A stretch of DNA of 64,000 bases from Bradyrhizobium lablabi. GTDB lineage: Bacteria; Pseudomonadota; Alphaproteobacteria; Rhizobiales; Xanthobacteraceae. Positions within the stretch are counted from its first letter, which is position 1. The number at the start of each line of letters is the position of its first letter. Where the stretch lies: assembly GCF_018131005.1 (NCBI RefSeq), contig NZ_JAFCJK010000004.1, positions 124,001 through 188,000 of the forward strand. Direction: 5' to 3'. Positions 1 to 9,034 of this stretch are shown in pieces. The translations under genes and the position numbers were made by a program. The notes below the pieces were generated by a model. The model was given only the letters and a program-made list of their open reading frames with translations. It had not been told where the DNA came from and ran no database searches.

Positions 1-740
1 GACAAAAAGCGTACCGTCGACGGCACGACGGCGATCCCATGGCCCGCTTCGGCAAGGGCGATCAGCGAGTGGACTGCGTTACTCTCCAGCACGCCCCGCG
101 GCCGGATGTGAGTGATCCGGCAAGCGGCATCGAAGAGCTGGCGGGTCCCGAAGTCGCGGTTGAGCAACAATAGGGGTTCATCGGCGAGGTCCACGACCTC
201 GATCGTCGCGCGCTGCTTCCATCGCCGCCCGGCGGCCGCGATCGCGAGCAGGCGAATGGGAAACAGGAGGCGGCCGCCGAATCGCGCACCTGGGAGGATG
301 CCGCCCACGGCGAGATCCAGGTCGCCGTGCGCGACGAGATCTAAGAGGCGAACGCCGCCTGCCTCGGTCAGGGTCACCTCAATACTCGGCCGCGAACGCC
401 GGTATTCAGCCAGAAATCCAGCCATGACGCTCTGGAAAGTCTGCGACGTTGCGCCGACACGAAGGCGTCCCACTGCGCCAGCCGTGAGCTGCCGTGCCCG
501 TTCGCGGATCGCTTCGGCCCGAGCCAGCACGTCGCGGCTTCGTTCCAACAGATCCTCACCTTCGGGGGTGAGCCGGATTCGGCGGCCGACGCGGTCGAAG
601 AGACATAGGCCAAGCTCGTTCTCGAGGTTATGGATCTGCCGCGAGAGGGCGGGCTGGCTGATGTGCACCCGAAGGGCGGCCTTCGAGACGCTCGCCGTCT
701 CGGCGACGTTGACGAAGTACCTGAGATGCCTCAGGTCCAT
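1..740 (-). CDS. LysR-family transcriptional regulator (3' end beyond the window)
   Basis: This is a DNA-binding regulator of the LysR type, which usually controls a divergent or nearby operon in response to a small co-inducer. Translating the minus strand from the ATG at 738-740 gives MDLRHLRYFVNVAETASVSK, followed by a winged helix-turn-helix (residues about 1-60, with SQPALSRQI as the recognition helix). The substrate-binding domain follows and contains VGATSQTFQSV and DLDLAVGGI. About 246 residues are visible of the usual 290-310, and the frame stays open to base 1, so the C-terminus is cut by the window edge. Several long open frames on the opposite strand here are shadows. The target gene cannot be named, because the DNA to the right up to 1538 holds no convincing divergent gene. 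Confidence 0.9.
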   Translation of the reverse strand, partial: MDLRHLRYFVNVAETASVSKAALRVHISQPALSRQIHNLENELGLCLFDRVGRRIRLTPEGEDLLERSRDVLARAEAIRERARQLTAGAVGRLRVGATSQTFQSVMAGFLAEYRRSRPSIEVTLTEAGGVRLLDLVAHGDLDLAVGGILPGARFGGRLLFPIRLLAIAAAGRRWKQRATIEVVDLADEPLLLLNRDFGTRQLFDAACRITHIRPRGVLESNAVHSLIALAEAGHGIAVVPSTVRFL

Positions 741-1095
741 CGACGCTTGATACCTTGTGCGCATGGATCATAGAGGATCTTGGCATTGGACGGCATAAAC
801 TAGAAGGGGCAGTCTCGTCACCAAGTGACGGGGAGGGCTCTTCGCAACGCCGGGCAGCCACTCCGGTGCGCGACGCAGGTGGCGTACGAACTGACCCAGT
901 TCGTGAACGATCTCAGGACGATCACGGCCGAGATGCACGATCCACGTGCCGGCCTCGTGCGCGTTCCGCTCGCTCTGGCGAGCACGGCTCGTTTCAGCCC
1001 GACTCGGTCGAAAGCGTCGTCAACGAGTCTACGCCGCGTGACGGTCTCGCGATTACACGTCGCGCTCGGGGCACCGATACCAGGAGGCCATGATC

Positions 1096-1206
1096 ATGAA
1101 GCGTCCAACAATAACCAGCCTAGTTCTCGTGCTGATGGCAGCGATCACGGAGGGCGCGATCGGCGTTCTCGAAGAGCGTTTGCAACCGCGTTTCATCCCT
1201 AAGTGA
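1096..1206 (+). CDS. Short hydrophobic ORF, possible gene remnant (36 aa)
   Basis: The ORF starts MKRPTITSLVLVLMAAITEG and stops at 1204-1206. It is preceded by a strong ribosome binding site, AGGAGG at 1082-1087. The N-terminus looks like a signal peptide or membrane segment, and nothing after it is recognisable. I do not recognise the product. It may be a small membrane peptide or the start of a gene lost by deletion. The rest of 741-1538 shows no coding region I can support. Confidence 0.3.
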   Translation: MKRPTITSLVLVLMAAITEGAIGVLEERLQPRFIPK

Positions 1207-1538
1207 GAACGGGCGAGCAGGGGCCGGATCGGCCATGCTCCAATCCCACCACAGATAGAAACCTCACCGTCAATGCTGCTACCACAATACAGGAATGCTC
1301 GCTCCGCACCGGCGTTTGCCCTGCGATCTCCGCGCGGCGCACCGGTGGGTCGCGGCATTTTCCCGTGCTACTTCCGCCTGACAGAGGCGGACCGATTGAA
1401 ATCGAAGTGGAGCTCGGGTTTGCGAGCGAAGAAAACACCTCGCCGTGTATGGTCTGCCTCGCCGAATAGAAAACGCAAGGGGTGACCATGTTCGTGAAAG
1501 CGTTGGTCTCGGCCAAGGACAGCGAGCGGAACGCGGCC

Positions 1539-2660
1539 CTATTTATTAGTTATGCCCTGCTCCACCGGCACATACGTGCCTTCCGCCCGCCACACGTACC
1601 ATTGCCACGGTTCAAAACCAGTTACGTCGCCCTTTTCGTTGAAACCGATTTTCCCCAGGACTGTGTCGAACCGGCTGCCGTGCATGGCCTTGACCACCGC
1701 CGCGAGGTCCAGCGACCCCACTTCCTCCACGGCGCGGGCCCAAACTTGCACAGCGGCATAAGCATAAAGAGTAAAGCCGACAGGCTCGTAGCCATGCGCG
1801 CGGAATCGCGCCACGACCTCCGCCGCGCCAGGATTCGCGCGCGCGTCCGTCGCGGCGGCCATGAACGTACCCTCGACGCCCCGACCCGCAATCATTGGGA
1901 AGTCGCCGGTCGCGCTCGAGCTAGGCGCCACGAGTCGAACATCATAGCCGCGGTCGTGCGCCTGGCGAAAGATCAGGCCCGTCTCCGGGTGAAGGCCGCC
2001 AACAAAAAAGATGTCGATACCGGTGCTCTGCATCTTGGAAACTAGGGCGGAGTAGTCCGATGCGCCTGGGCTGAAGGTGTAGTCCAGAGCCACTCGCACA
2101 CCGAGCTCGTCCAACCTGCGTCTAACCGCATTAGCAAGACCGGCCCCAAACGTCGTGCCGTCGTCCAGGATCGCGATCCTCTTGCTTGCCCACTGGTTGG
2201 CGAGGTGGTTGGCTACTTTCGTGCCTTGCTGGTCATCGCGGCCGCACAAACGAAAGACGTTTGGCCGGCCCTCGTCGGTCAGCTTCGAGCTGACAGAGCC
2301 CGGGCTAACCTGAAGAATTCCTGCCTCCTGATAGATCTGCGCGGCCACGATTGAGGAGTGCGAGCAAAAATGGCCAGCAACGAAGACGACTCCATCACTG
2401 GTCAGTTTGCGGGCGACCGCGGCGGCCTGATCGCGGTCGCAGAAGTCATCTCCCACGATGAGTTCGACCCGCTGGCCGAGCACGCCGCCACGAGAGTTGA
2501 GATCTTCAACCGCCATCTCGGCGGCACGCAGATATTGCTCGCCGATCCAAGCTGCGGGTCCGGTCATCGGGCCTGCTGTAGCGATTCGAATCTCGGCCTC
2601 AGCCCTTGGAGCGTGCAGCCCCGCAATCAAGACAATTGCAATCAGTCGTTGGCAGAGCAT
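1539..2660 (-). CDS. Periplasmic binding protein, branched-chain amino acid/amide type (Peripla_BP_6)
   Basis: This is a periplasmic type I solute-binding protein of the Leu/Ile/Val/amide family, about 373 residues. It begins with a signal peptide (MLCQRLIAIVLIAGLHAP, probable cleavage after AEA). The mature N-terminus IRIATAGPMTGPAAWIGEQY is the standard start of the fold. Later hallmarks are VAGHFCSHSSIVAA, the hinge-region DDGTTFGAG, and a C-terminal ALGKIGF/GDVTGF-type segment. The ATG at 2658-2660 was chosen over upstream starts because GAGGAT lies just ahead of it and the signal peptide starts there. No ABC permease or ATPase gene is adjacent. Instead it is divergent from a histidine kinase at 3023, so it may serve as a ligand-sensing partner of that kinase (inference) rather than in transport. 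Confidence 0.88.
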   Translation of the reverse strand: MLCQRLIAIVLIAGLHAPRAEAEIRIATAGPMTGPAAWIGEQYLRAAEMAVEDLNSRGGVLGQRVELIVGDDFCDRDQAAAVARKLTSDGVVFVAGHFCSHSSIVAAQIYQEAGILQVSPGSVSSKLTDEGRPNVFRLCGRDDQQGTKVANHLANQWASKRIAILDDGTTFGAGLANAVRRRLDELGVRVALDYTFSPGASDYSALVSKMQSTGIDIFFVGGLHPETGLIFRQAHDRGYDVRLVAPSSSATGDFPMIAGRGVEGTFMAAATDARANPGAAEVVARFRAHGYEPVGFTLYAYAAVQVWARAVEEVGSLDLAAVVKAMHGSRFDTVLGKIGFNEKGDVTGFEPWQWYVWRAEGTYVPVEQGITNK

Positions 2661-2717
2661 GGATTGATCCTCAACCATAGTGAGAGCAGGAGGGAGACCC
2701 AGATCTCCGGTACGGCC

Positions 2718-2752
2718 TTCGACTGGCAGGGATAATTCGACTGGCAGGATAA
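2718..2752. repeat. Tandem direct repeat in the binding-protein upstream region
   Basis: The unit TTCGACTGGCAGG(G)ATAA occurs twice in immediate succession, 2718-2735 and 2736-2752, differing by one G. It lies 58-92 bp upstream of the binding-protein start, in the divergent intergenic region shared with the histidine kinase. Tandem repeats spaced by about 18 bp can be response-regulator sites, but no function is shown here. Confidence 0.55.
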
Positions 2753-3022
2753 TACTGCTCCCCCTCTCAGATCGGGTCAACTCTACGTCTTGGCCAACAA
2801 GCAAACGGAAACAGTAACCGGCACAGTGTCGGGGCCAAAGCAGATCCGGCCACTGTGCACCGCGTCATGCTCGCCGCCTCCAAAGGCGGCTTGCCAGAGC
2901 GTTGGCCTCTGAAGCGACTACCGTCGGGCCCACTAACGACTAGGGCGCTTTCCTCACCACATAACCTGTGCCAGTGTGTATCAAGATGCGCGTCGACAGC
3001 CCTGCGATCTAGGGGGCCGCCA

Positions 3023-5413
3023 GTGCTCACCATGAATGTCCGCGGGCGTTTCCTTCTCGCCTTTCTCGGCATCAGTACGTTTGCCGTGCTCGCCGCCGCC
3101 GCGGCGATGTGGGCATTTCTTCAGCTTGGTCGTGTGGTAGCCCGAATTACCGAGGAACGGGCCCCTGCGGCATTGGCGTCACTTGAATTATCGCGCCAAG
3201 CGGAGCGGATCGCCGCCGCCGCACCGGCGCTGCTGGCGGCACGCAGCGAGGAGGCGCGCATCAAGGTGGCGGCCCATATTCGGAAGCAATTCGCCAGCCT
3301 TGAGGCGTTGCGCGCGCACCTGGGCGGGGCTTCAACTGATCCTGACGCGATGAGAGCGATCGAGGCGGCTGTCGTCGGGCTCGATCGCAACCTCGACGCG
3401 CTCAACGGGCTTGTGGCTGAGCGACTTGGCGCCGCGAGGCGCAAGGAGGAGCTGCAGCGTCGACTGTCGACGACAATGATCGGCGCCCAACGGCTGGTGG
3501 ATCCTGGCATCCTGGTCCATAACTACAAGCTTGCAGCTGCGCGACGCGGCGGGCCAGAAACAGGCGCAGGGGTAAGCGAAACTATCGCGCAGTTCGTTCC
3601 GCTGCAAAATGCAAAGTTCGAGATCGAGGCCGTCAACAACAACCTGCTACGAGCGGCCGAGGCGCAGGGCATCGCCGACTTGCCGCTTCTCGCCTTCGCG
3701 CTCCGACGGGCACTTGAGGCGCTTGAGGCACTGACGCCCGGACTTGAGCCGCAGCTCCAAGAGCGATTCGCGGAACGGGTGCGCGATCTCAAGAGCCTCG
3801 CTGAGGGACCTTCGAGTCTGCCCGCTGCGCGTGAGAAGGAGCTCCAAGCTCTCGCGCACGGCGAACAGCTGCTGGCGGAGAATGTGACATTGTCGGGCGG
3901 ATTGACCCTCGCGGTTGATCGCTTGGTAGCGGCTGCCAAGGCCGACATCACTGCGGCGGGTGGCGAGGCCGTAATGGTTCGCCGGACCAGCACCGCCATC
4001 TTAATGGCCGCCGTGCTCGCAAGCCTTTTGAGTTCGGTCGTGATTGTCTGGCTCTACGTCGACCGCAATCTAGTGAGCCGGCTCCGGGCGCTGGCTCAGA
4101 GCATGCTGGCTATCGCCGGCGGGAATCTCCACGCGTCTCTGCCGGCGACCAGCCCAGACGAGCTCGGGCAAATGGCTCAGGCGCTACGGGTGTTCCGCGA
4201 TACGGCTGTGGAGGTTGAGGAGCAGCGGCTGCGTGAGCGCCAAGTGGTCCTGGATACGATCGACTATGGCGTCCTCATTCTCGACCCCGAGTTACGGGTG
4301 AGAATGTACAACCGCGCTTTCCGCGATCTCTGGGAGCTTCCCGATGAGGTCCTCCGGGCGCGCCATACCCTGGAAGACCTGCTGCAGGGCTCCGCTGGCC
4401 GCCTGCATGGCGTGCCCGAGGAGGAGTGGGATGGTTATGTTGCCCGTCGCTTGGCTGAGGTGCGCGCGGCATCAACGCCGCCGCGAGAGTGGCATCGCCC
4501 GGACGGGCGTGTGCTCCAGTACGAGGTCATGGCTCTCCCAGATGGCGGACGGATGCTCACCTACTTCGACTTGACGCGTCTCAAGCGTGCCGAGGACGCA
4601 TTGGTTCATGCGCAGAAGATGGCGGCGCTCGGGCAATTGACTGCAGGCATCGCCCACGAGATCAAAAACCCACTCAACTTCGTGAACAATTTTGCCGCAC
4701 TCTCATCCGAGTTGACGAACGAGTTGAGCGACGTACTCAAGCCAGTTTCATTGCCCGGCAAGGTCCGCGAGGAAGTCGAAGAGCTGACCGGCACCTTGAA
4801 GGACAATCTTGGGAGGGTCGTGCAGCACGGCAAGCGCGCTGACTCCATCGTCAACAACATGCTGCTGCATTCTCGCGAGGGCTCGGGCGAGCATCGGCCA
4901 GTCGAGATCAACGCGATCATTGACGATAGTCTAAGCCTCGCCTACCATGGCGCTCGCGCCGAGAAACAGGGGTTCAATATCACGCTGGAGCGTGATTTCG
5001 ATCCGGGCGCGGGCGTTGCGGACATTTACCCGCAGGAAATCACCCGGGCGCTCTTGAACCTGATCTCGAACGGATTCTACGCCGCAACTCAGCGCGCGAG
5101 AACGGCCGGCAACGGCTTTGAATCGAATCTGAAGGCGGTCACACGAAATCTCGGTGACTGGGTCGAAGTCCGTATCCGCGACAACGGGATGGGCATACCG
5201 CCTGATATCAGGGAAAAGATCTTCAACCCGTTCTTCACGACGAAACCGGCCGGCGAAGGTACCGGGCTTGGGCTATCGATGAGCCACGACATCGTCGTGA
5301 AGCAGCACGGGGGTACAATTGATGTGGTGACCGAGCCCGGTTCTTTTACCGAGGTCATCATTACACTACCGCGTGTCATGCCCACGCAACCAGGAGCGGG
5401 GGGCAGAAGTTGA
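3023..5413 (+). CDS. Membrane sensor histidine kinase (HAMP-PAS-HisKA-HATPase)
   Basis: This two-component sensor kinase is anchored in the inner membrane. Segments in order are: an N-terminal transmembrane helix (FLLAFLGISTFAVLAAAAAM), a long helical periplasmic domain, a second transmembrane helix (ILMAAVLASLLSSVVIVWLY), HAMP, and a PAS domain (VLDTIDYGVLILDPELRVRM). The dimerisation domain carries the phospho-acceptor His at about residue 545 in GIAHEIKNPLNFVNNF. The ATPase domain has an N box (LLNLISN), DNGMGIPPD, FNPFFTTK and GTGLGLS. GTG 3023 is preferred as start because AGGGGG sits 6 nt upstream; ATG 3032 is the alternative. The stop overlaps the TTG start of the response regulator gene, so the two are translationally coupled. 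A periplasmic binding protein is divergent. Confidence 0.93.
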   Translation: MLTMNVRGRFLLAFLGISTFAVLAAAAAMWAFLQLGRVVARITEERAPAALASLELSRQAERIAAAAPALLAARSEEARIKVAAHIRKQFASLEALRAHLGGASTDPDAMRAIEAAVVGLDRNLDALNGLVAERLGAARRKEELQRRLSTTMIGAQRLVDPGILVHNYKLAAARRGGPETGAGVSETIAQFVPLQNAKFEIEAVNNNLLRAAEAQGIADLPLLAFALRRALEALEALTPGLEPQLQERFAERVRDLKSLAEGPSSLPAAREKELQALAHGEQLLAENVTLSGGLTLAVDRLVAAAKADITAAGGEAVMVRRTSTAILMAAVLASLLSSVVIVWLYVDRNLVSRLRALAQSMLAIAGGNLHASLPATSPDELGQMAQALRVFRDTAVEVEEQRLRERQVVLDTIDYGVLILDPELRVRMYNRAFRDLWELPDEVLRARHTLEDLLQGSAGRLHGVPEEEWDGYVARRLAEVRAASTPPREWHRPDGRVLQYEVMALPDGGRMLTYFDLTRLKRAEDALVHAQKMAALGQLTAGIAHEIKNPLNFVNNFAALSSELTNELSDVLKPVSLPGKVREEVEELTGTLKDNLGRVVQHGKRADSIVNNMLLHSREGSGEHRPVEINAIIDDSLSLAYHGARAEKQGFNITLERDFDPGAGVADIYPQEITRALLNLISNGFYAATQRARTAGNGFESNLKAVTRNLGDWVEVRIRDNGMGIPPDIREKIFNPFFTTKPAGEGTGLGLSMSHDIVVKQHGGTIDVVTEPGSFTEVIITLPRVMPTQPGAGGRS

Positions 5414-5828
5414 GCACCTATATTCTTGTGGTCGATGACGAACCCGACGTCGAACACTTATTTCGCCAGCAATTCCGCCACGACATTCACTCCGAGCGTT
5501 TTGTCATAGAGTTTGCGAACTCAGCGCCGGAGGCTCTTGAGCGCGCGAAGACAATTGCAGACCCTTCGCTGATCCTGATGCTGTCGGACATTAACATGCC
5601 CGGCATGAGCGGGCTTGAAATGCTGCCGAAGGTGACGGCGGCGCGACCGAACGTGCCGTGATCATGATCAGTGCTTATGGCGATGAGGCGACCAAAAAGA
5701 ACGCGGCCCAACTCGGGGCGCCTGGCTTGCTGACAAAGCCGATCGATTTTAGCCTTTTGCGAACCGGCCCGTGCAAGGTCACCACCGGAACGGTGCGAGT
5801 CGGGTACGAAGTCCGTGGTCGGTCTTGA
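5410..5828 (+). pseudogene. Single-domain response regulator, frameshifted
   Basis: This is a CheY-like receiver paired with the kinase just upstream. It starts at TTG 5410 (STYILVVDDEPDVEHLF). The acidic pocket DDE is at residues 9-11 and the phospho-acceptor Asp is near residue 60 in SDINMPG. The reading frame ends at TGA 5659 after ARPNVP. In the next frame from 5658 the family sequence resumes at once with VIMISAYGDEATKKNAAQLG, then LLTKPIDF, whose Lys is the conserved receiver lysine, and runs to TGA at 5826-5828. One base is therefore missing near 5658. As written the protein lacks the conserved Lys and the last strands, and should not be phospho-transfer competent. The tail after FSLLR also looks unlike the family. 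Confidence 0.8.
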
Positions 5829-5846
5829 GAACAAGCACCTGCGCCG

Positions 5847-6233
5847 CTACAGCTGCGCTTCGATAGCTGCTTTATCGATGACGGACCATACCGATCTGAT
5901 TTTCCCGTGGTCGAACTCGTAAAACACGTTCTCCGCAAAGGATATCTTGCGCCCATTGACCTCAAGGCCGAGGAAACTTCCCTTCGGCGTGCAGTCAAAT
6001 TTCAAACGGCTCGCGATCCGAGGAGGCTCGCAGATCAGAAAGTAAATATTGAAATGAAGGTCCGGGATTTCACGAAAATCCCTCTCCAGCATTTTGCGAT
6101 AACCGGGCAACCCGATCTGTTCGCCGTTGTAGTGCACTTCGTCATGAACGAAATGCGTTAGCTCAGCCCAATCCTGCCGGTTGAGACAGTCAATATAGTC
6201 GCGGTAGATGGTGGAAAGACTTGTCTCGGCCAA
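5847..6233 (-). CDS. SnoaL-like (ester cyclase/NTF2-fold) protein
   Basis: This is a small NTF2-fold protein of the SnoaL/ester-cyclase group, about 129 residues. Such folds bind or isomerise small organic molecules, and many members have no known substrate. Family features are STIYRDYIDCLNRQDWAEL at the N-terminus, a VHYNGEQIGLPGYRKML helix, FLICEPPRIASRLKFD, and a C-terminal FDHGKIRSVWSVID strand pair. No ATG is close to the conserved start. A TTG at 6231-6233 with GGAG upstream fits best, and the frame is open to 6323. It converges on the kinase/response-regulator genes and is probably expressed alone. Confidence 0.72.
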   Translation of the reverse strand: MAETSLSTIYRDYIDCLNRQDWAELTHFVHDEVHYNGEQIGLPGYRKMLERDFREIPDLHFNIYFLICEPPRIASRLKFDCTPKGSFLGLEVNGRKISFAENVFYEFDHGKIRSVWSVIDKAAIEAQL

Positions 6234-6533
6234 AGTGTGTGGCTCCGTTGAGCCGTCGCCGCAGAGCGCGCTTGGGCGTCCAAGGTGGCTTGTCCACTCC
6301 TGACGGATATTTCGTAACGCCAATAATGGCTAAATCGGGTCTAGCCGTGACCTCTTACAGACGTAACAACAATGTCCGGAACTGGCCAGCTCACTTCGTG
6401 CAATGTCCGCTTCCGCGCCGCTGTTGGGGTAAAGCAGAAATCTTGTGCTCGATCCGAGTTTTACCGGTCGGGACCCATAGCGGACCTCAGCTCAGCTGCT
6501 CGCATAGCGCCAGTCCTGACGGATCAGACGCGA

Positions 6534-7790
6534 TCACGCGCTCATCCGCTGAGCCGCATTGTCCAGATAGGCGGCGAGATGCGCGCTGAGGTCGCGCGCG
6601 TCATCGCCGGCGCCATCGATCAATGCTGACTTCCGACGCCGCAGGAACTGCATCCCCATGAGGTAAACGCCCGGCGCCGGGACAACGCCGCCGTCATGCG
6701 TGACGTAGCCTTTGCGGTCGAGCACCGGCAGCTCCAGCCAGGAATAATCCGGCCGATAGCCGGAAGCCCATATGATGGTCCTGATCCCGCTCTTGACGAG
6801 GTCCATGCCGAGCGGGGGTGCGTCCTCGACGCGGGTCGGCGGCAGCCGATCGGGCGGCGCCACCGCGCCGTCGAGACTGTTCGCGCACGCCCATTCATCG
6901 AGGAACTCGAGCAACCTCCGCATCTTGAAATCAGAAAGCGCGCACATGTTGCGCAGCGAGCCAGAAAATTGCGCCTTGCCGTCCTGTGTGATGCCAGCGA
7001 GCCGGCCGGTAAGCTTTACACCAATGTCGGAGAGCGCATTGAGGTCGAGCGTCGAGCGGTCCGGCGTGCCGGCAAGCTGCAGCGAGGGAACGCGCCGCGC
7101 CCGCACGACGTCGTCCACCTGGTCATAGCGTTCGTCGAGCACGCCTGCGGCGTCCATCCACCATTCCAGATCCTTGCCGCGATAGACGCGCGGGGCCCGG
7201 ATATGCTCGCCGACCGCGAGCGTGACTGGCCGTCCCGAGCGCTGGAGTTCGTGCGCGATCTGTGTGCCGCTCGAGGACGCGCCGACGACGAGAACGCCAC
7301 CGTCGGCGATCTGAGCCGGATTGCGATAGGATTGCGCTGTCAGCGTCGCGACCGACGGCGGCACGCTCACCGCAAAGCTCGGCACCTTCGCGGTGTTGCA
7401 CGCACCCGAGGCAATGACGACGGTACGGCATCGCCAGTCGCCGCGATTCGTGCGCACGAGGTACCCCGCGCCATCGCTGCGCACGGAGGTGACGGTCGTA
7501 TGCGTTCGCACCGGGGCCGAGATCGATTTCGCATAGCCTGCGATGAAGTCGACGATTTCCGGCAGCGTCCGATAACCATCGGGATCGCTGCCCGTATAGG
7601 TGAATCCGGGCAGCCGGCTCTGCCAGTTGGGCGTGAGCAGTCGCAGCGAGTCCCATCGCTCGGCACGCCAGCTCTGCGCGACTTCGCCGCGCTCCAGCAG
7701 GACATGGTCGATCGAACGCTCCGCGAGGCAGCGGCTCATCGCAAGAGCCGCGTGCCCCGCACCGACAATGACGGTGGTGACAGCGCTCAT
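6534..7790 (-). CDS. FAD-dependent flavin monooxygenase-like oxidoreductase
   Basis: This flavoprotein of about 418 residues resembles single-component FMO/Baeyer-Villiger monooxygenases. Two dinucleotide folds are visible: the FAD site VIVGAGHAALAMSRCL at the N-terminus and the NAD(P)H site VLVVGASSSGTQIAHEL near the middle. Between them is WDSLRLLTPNWQSRLPGF, typical of the FMO-related group that oxygenates small organics. IIWASGYRPDYSWLELP is the usual C-terminal FAD contact. It is the last gene of a minus-strand cluster after two OsmC proteins and a methyltransferase, 35 bp after the first OsmC gene. The start is ATG 7790, 15 nt inside the open frame that begins at TTG. The substrate is unknown. 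Confidence 0.88.
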   Translation of the reverse strand: MSAVTTVIVGAGHAALAMSRCLAERSIDHVLLERGEVAQSWRAERWDSLRLLTPNWQSRLPGFTYTGSDPDGYRTLPEIVDFIAGYAKSISAPVRTHTTVTSVRSDGAGYLVRTNRGDWRCRTVVIASGACNTAKVPSFAVSVPPSVATLTAQSYRNPAQIADGGVLVVGASSSGTQIAHELQRSGRPVTLAVGEHIRAPRVYRGKDLEWWMDAAGVLDERYDQVDDVVRARRVPSLQLAGTPDRSTLDLNALSDIGVKLTGRLAGITQDGKAQFSGSLRNMCALSDFKMRRLLEFLDEWACANSLDGAVAPPDRLPPTRVEDAPPLGMDLVKSGIRTIIWASGYRPDYSWLELPVLDRKGYVTHDGGVVPAPGVYLMGMQFLRRRKSALIDGAGDDARDLSAHLAAYLDNAAQRMSA

Positions 7791-7825
7791 CGGCCCGCTC
7801 GGCAAGACATTGGTCGCTGCCGCGA

Positions 7826-8383
7826 TCAGTTCACCACCACGGTAACGTTCGTCGGATTGGTCACGATGTCATAGACGGCCGAACGCTTCTGCGATTGCGC
7901 AACTAGCGCCTCGATGTCCTCGGGCTTCGCGTCGGCATCGATCTTATATTTCACCGTGATGCCCTTGAAGCCGTTGCGCACCTCGCTATCGATGCCGAGG
8001 ATGCCGGCAAGGTCCATGTCGCCCTCGATGGTCGCGGTCACGGACTTCAACTGGATGTTCCGGTTCTGCGCGACCGCCGCGACGCCCGCGGTGAGACAGC
8101 TTGCCAGTCCGACCAGGACGAACTCCACGGGCGTCGCGCCCTTGTCCTCGGAGGCGAAGACCTCCGGATGATCGGCATCGAAGTTGAAGGTGGTCTTGCG
8201 GTGCTGCTCTTCGCCGAGGCCGAAGAAGCTTTCGACGGTCGAATGGCTGTGGGTGCCGTTCTTCCACTCGCACGCCGCGCGCCACTTGAACTGCGCGGCC
8301 TCCGGAGCCTTGGTGAGAGCGTCGCGCGCGTCGAGCAAAGCCTGAACGTTGACGCCATTGCTGACAGTTGTACCGTTTGCCAT
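7826..8383 (-). CDS. OsmC family protein (peroxiredoxin-like)
   Basis: This is a 185-residue OsmC/Ohr-fold protein. Ohr members reduce organic hydroperoxides through two cysteines. The family core is clear: TTFNFDADHPEVFASEDKG, then TPVEFVLVGLASCLTAG with the conserved helix Cys, and a C-terminal VKYKIDADAKPEDIEALV strand. The first peroxidatic Cys is in ACEW, at a shifted position compared with Ohr, so the redox role is uncertain. The ATG at 8383 follows GGGAGA. It lies in a cluster with a second, divergent OsmC paralogue and a flavin monooxygenase. Confidence 0.88.
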   Translation of the reverse strand: MANGTTVSNGVNVQALLDARDALTKAPEAAQFKWRAACEWKNGTHSHSTVESFFGLGEEQHRKTTFNFDADHPEVFASEDKGATPVEFVLVGLASCLTAGVAAVAQNRNIQLKSVTATIEGDMDLAGILGIDSEVRNGFKGITVKYKIDADAKPEDIEALVAQSQKRSAVYDIVTNPTNVTVVVN

Positions 8384-8468
8384 GATCTGTCTCCCTGTTA
8401 ATATCCGTGCGGTTGAGTACTAATCCCGCGGTAATTTCGTTGCCGCGCGATCAGAAGTTCTGAAAGAG

Positions 8469-8981
8469 CTAGACAATCGAAACCTCGATTGCCAGCGGCG
8501 ACCGCTCCCTGAGGGTGCAGTTCACGGTGGATTGCGTCTCGGCGATTTCGGCCAGATCACGCAATTGCTGATCAGGGACATTTTCCGCCCCGATCTCAAT
8601 CGACATACGCAGGCTACTGAGCGCTGTCGAAACTCCATCGATGCCCGTCATTCCGCGAGCGTCTGTCTCACTGTGTACGGTCACCCTGAGCGATCTCAGG
8701 GTGATACCGAGGCGAGCAGCACGCATGGCGATCGACGTAGCAGTACATGAAGCCATAGAGGCTCGCAGCAGCCAGCCAGGGTTCGGCCCACTCGCATCAC
8801 CTCCCATGGCAGGCGGCATGTCGGTGATGACCCTCTCCCCGTGGGGTCCCGTGACTTCACACCGCAATCCATTCTGCCACGTTGCGCTCGCCGGCGGGTT
8901 CGACTTCTTGGCTGCCGCCGGGCGTTCGAGGAACACACGGTGTAGTCTTTCCAATGACTCGCGCACGCGCGAATTTGACAT
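8469..8981 (-). CDS. OsmC family protein, second paralogue
   Basis: This is a 170-residue OsmC-fold protein. Recognisable parts are NGLRCEVTGPHGERVITDMP, the core helix GWLLRASMASCTATSIAMRA with the conserved Cys, and SLRMSIEIGAENVPDQQLRD. A third Cys is in STVNCTLRE. ATG 8981 is chosen because GGGAGG lies 8 nt ahead; an upstream ATG at 9038 has no comparable site. It is only distantly similar to the OsmC gene downstream, so the two are probably not a recent duplication. Confidence 0.85.
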   Translation of the reverse strand: MSNSRVRESLERLHRVFLERPAAAKKSNPPASATWQNGLRCEVTGPHGERVITDMPPAMGGDASGPNPGWLLRASMASCTATSIAMRAARLGITLRSLRVTVHSETDARGMTGIDGVSTALSSLRMSIEIGAENVPDQQLRDLAEIAETQSTVNCTLRERSPLAIEVSIV

Positions 8982-9034
8982 GGTCAAATCCTCCCAAATG
9001 GACGTACCGAACTGTTCGTCCGGCGAAAGGGGTG

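Noticed and set aside
112..750. 212-codon open frame on the plus strand
   Set aside because: It is opposite the LysR gene; only the minus strand gives a family protein.
6696..7874. 392-codon open frame on the plus strand
   Set aside because: It lies opposite the flavin monooxygenase and shows no recognisable domain.
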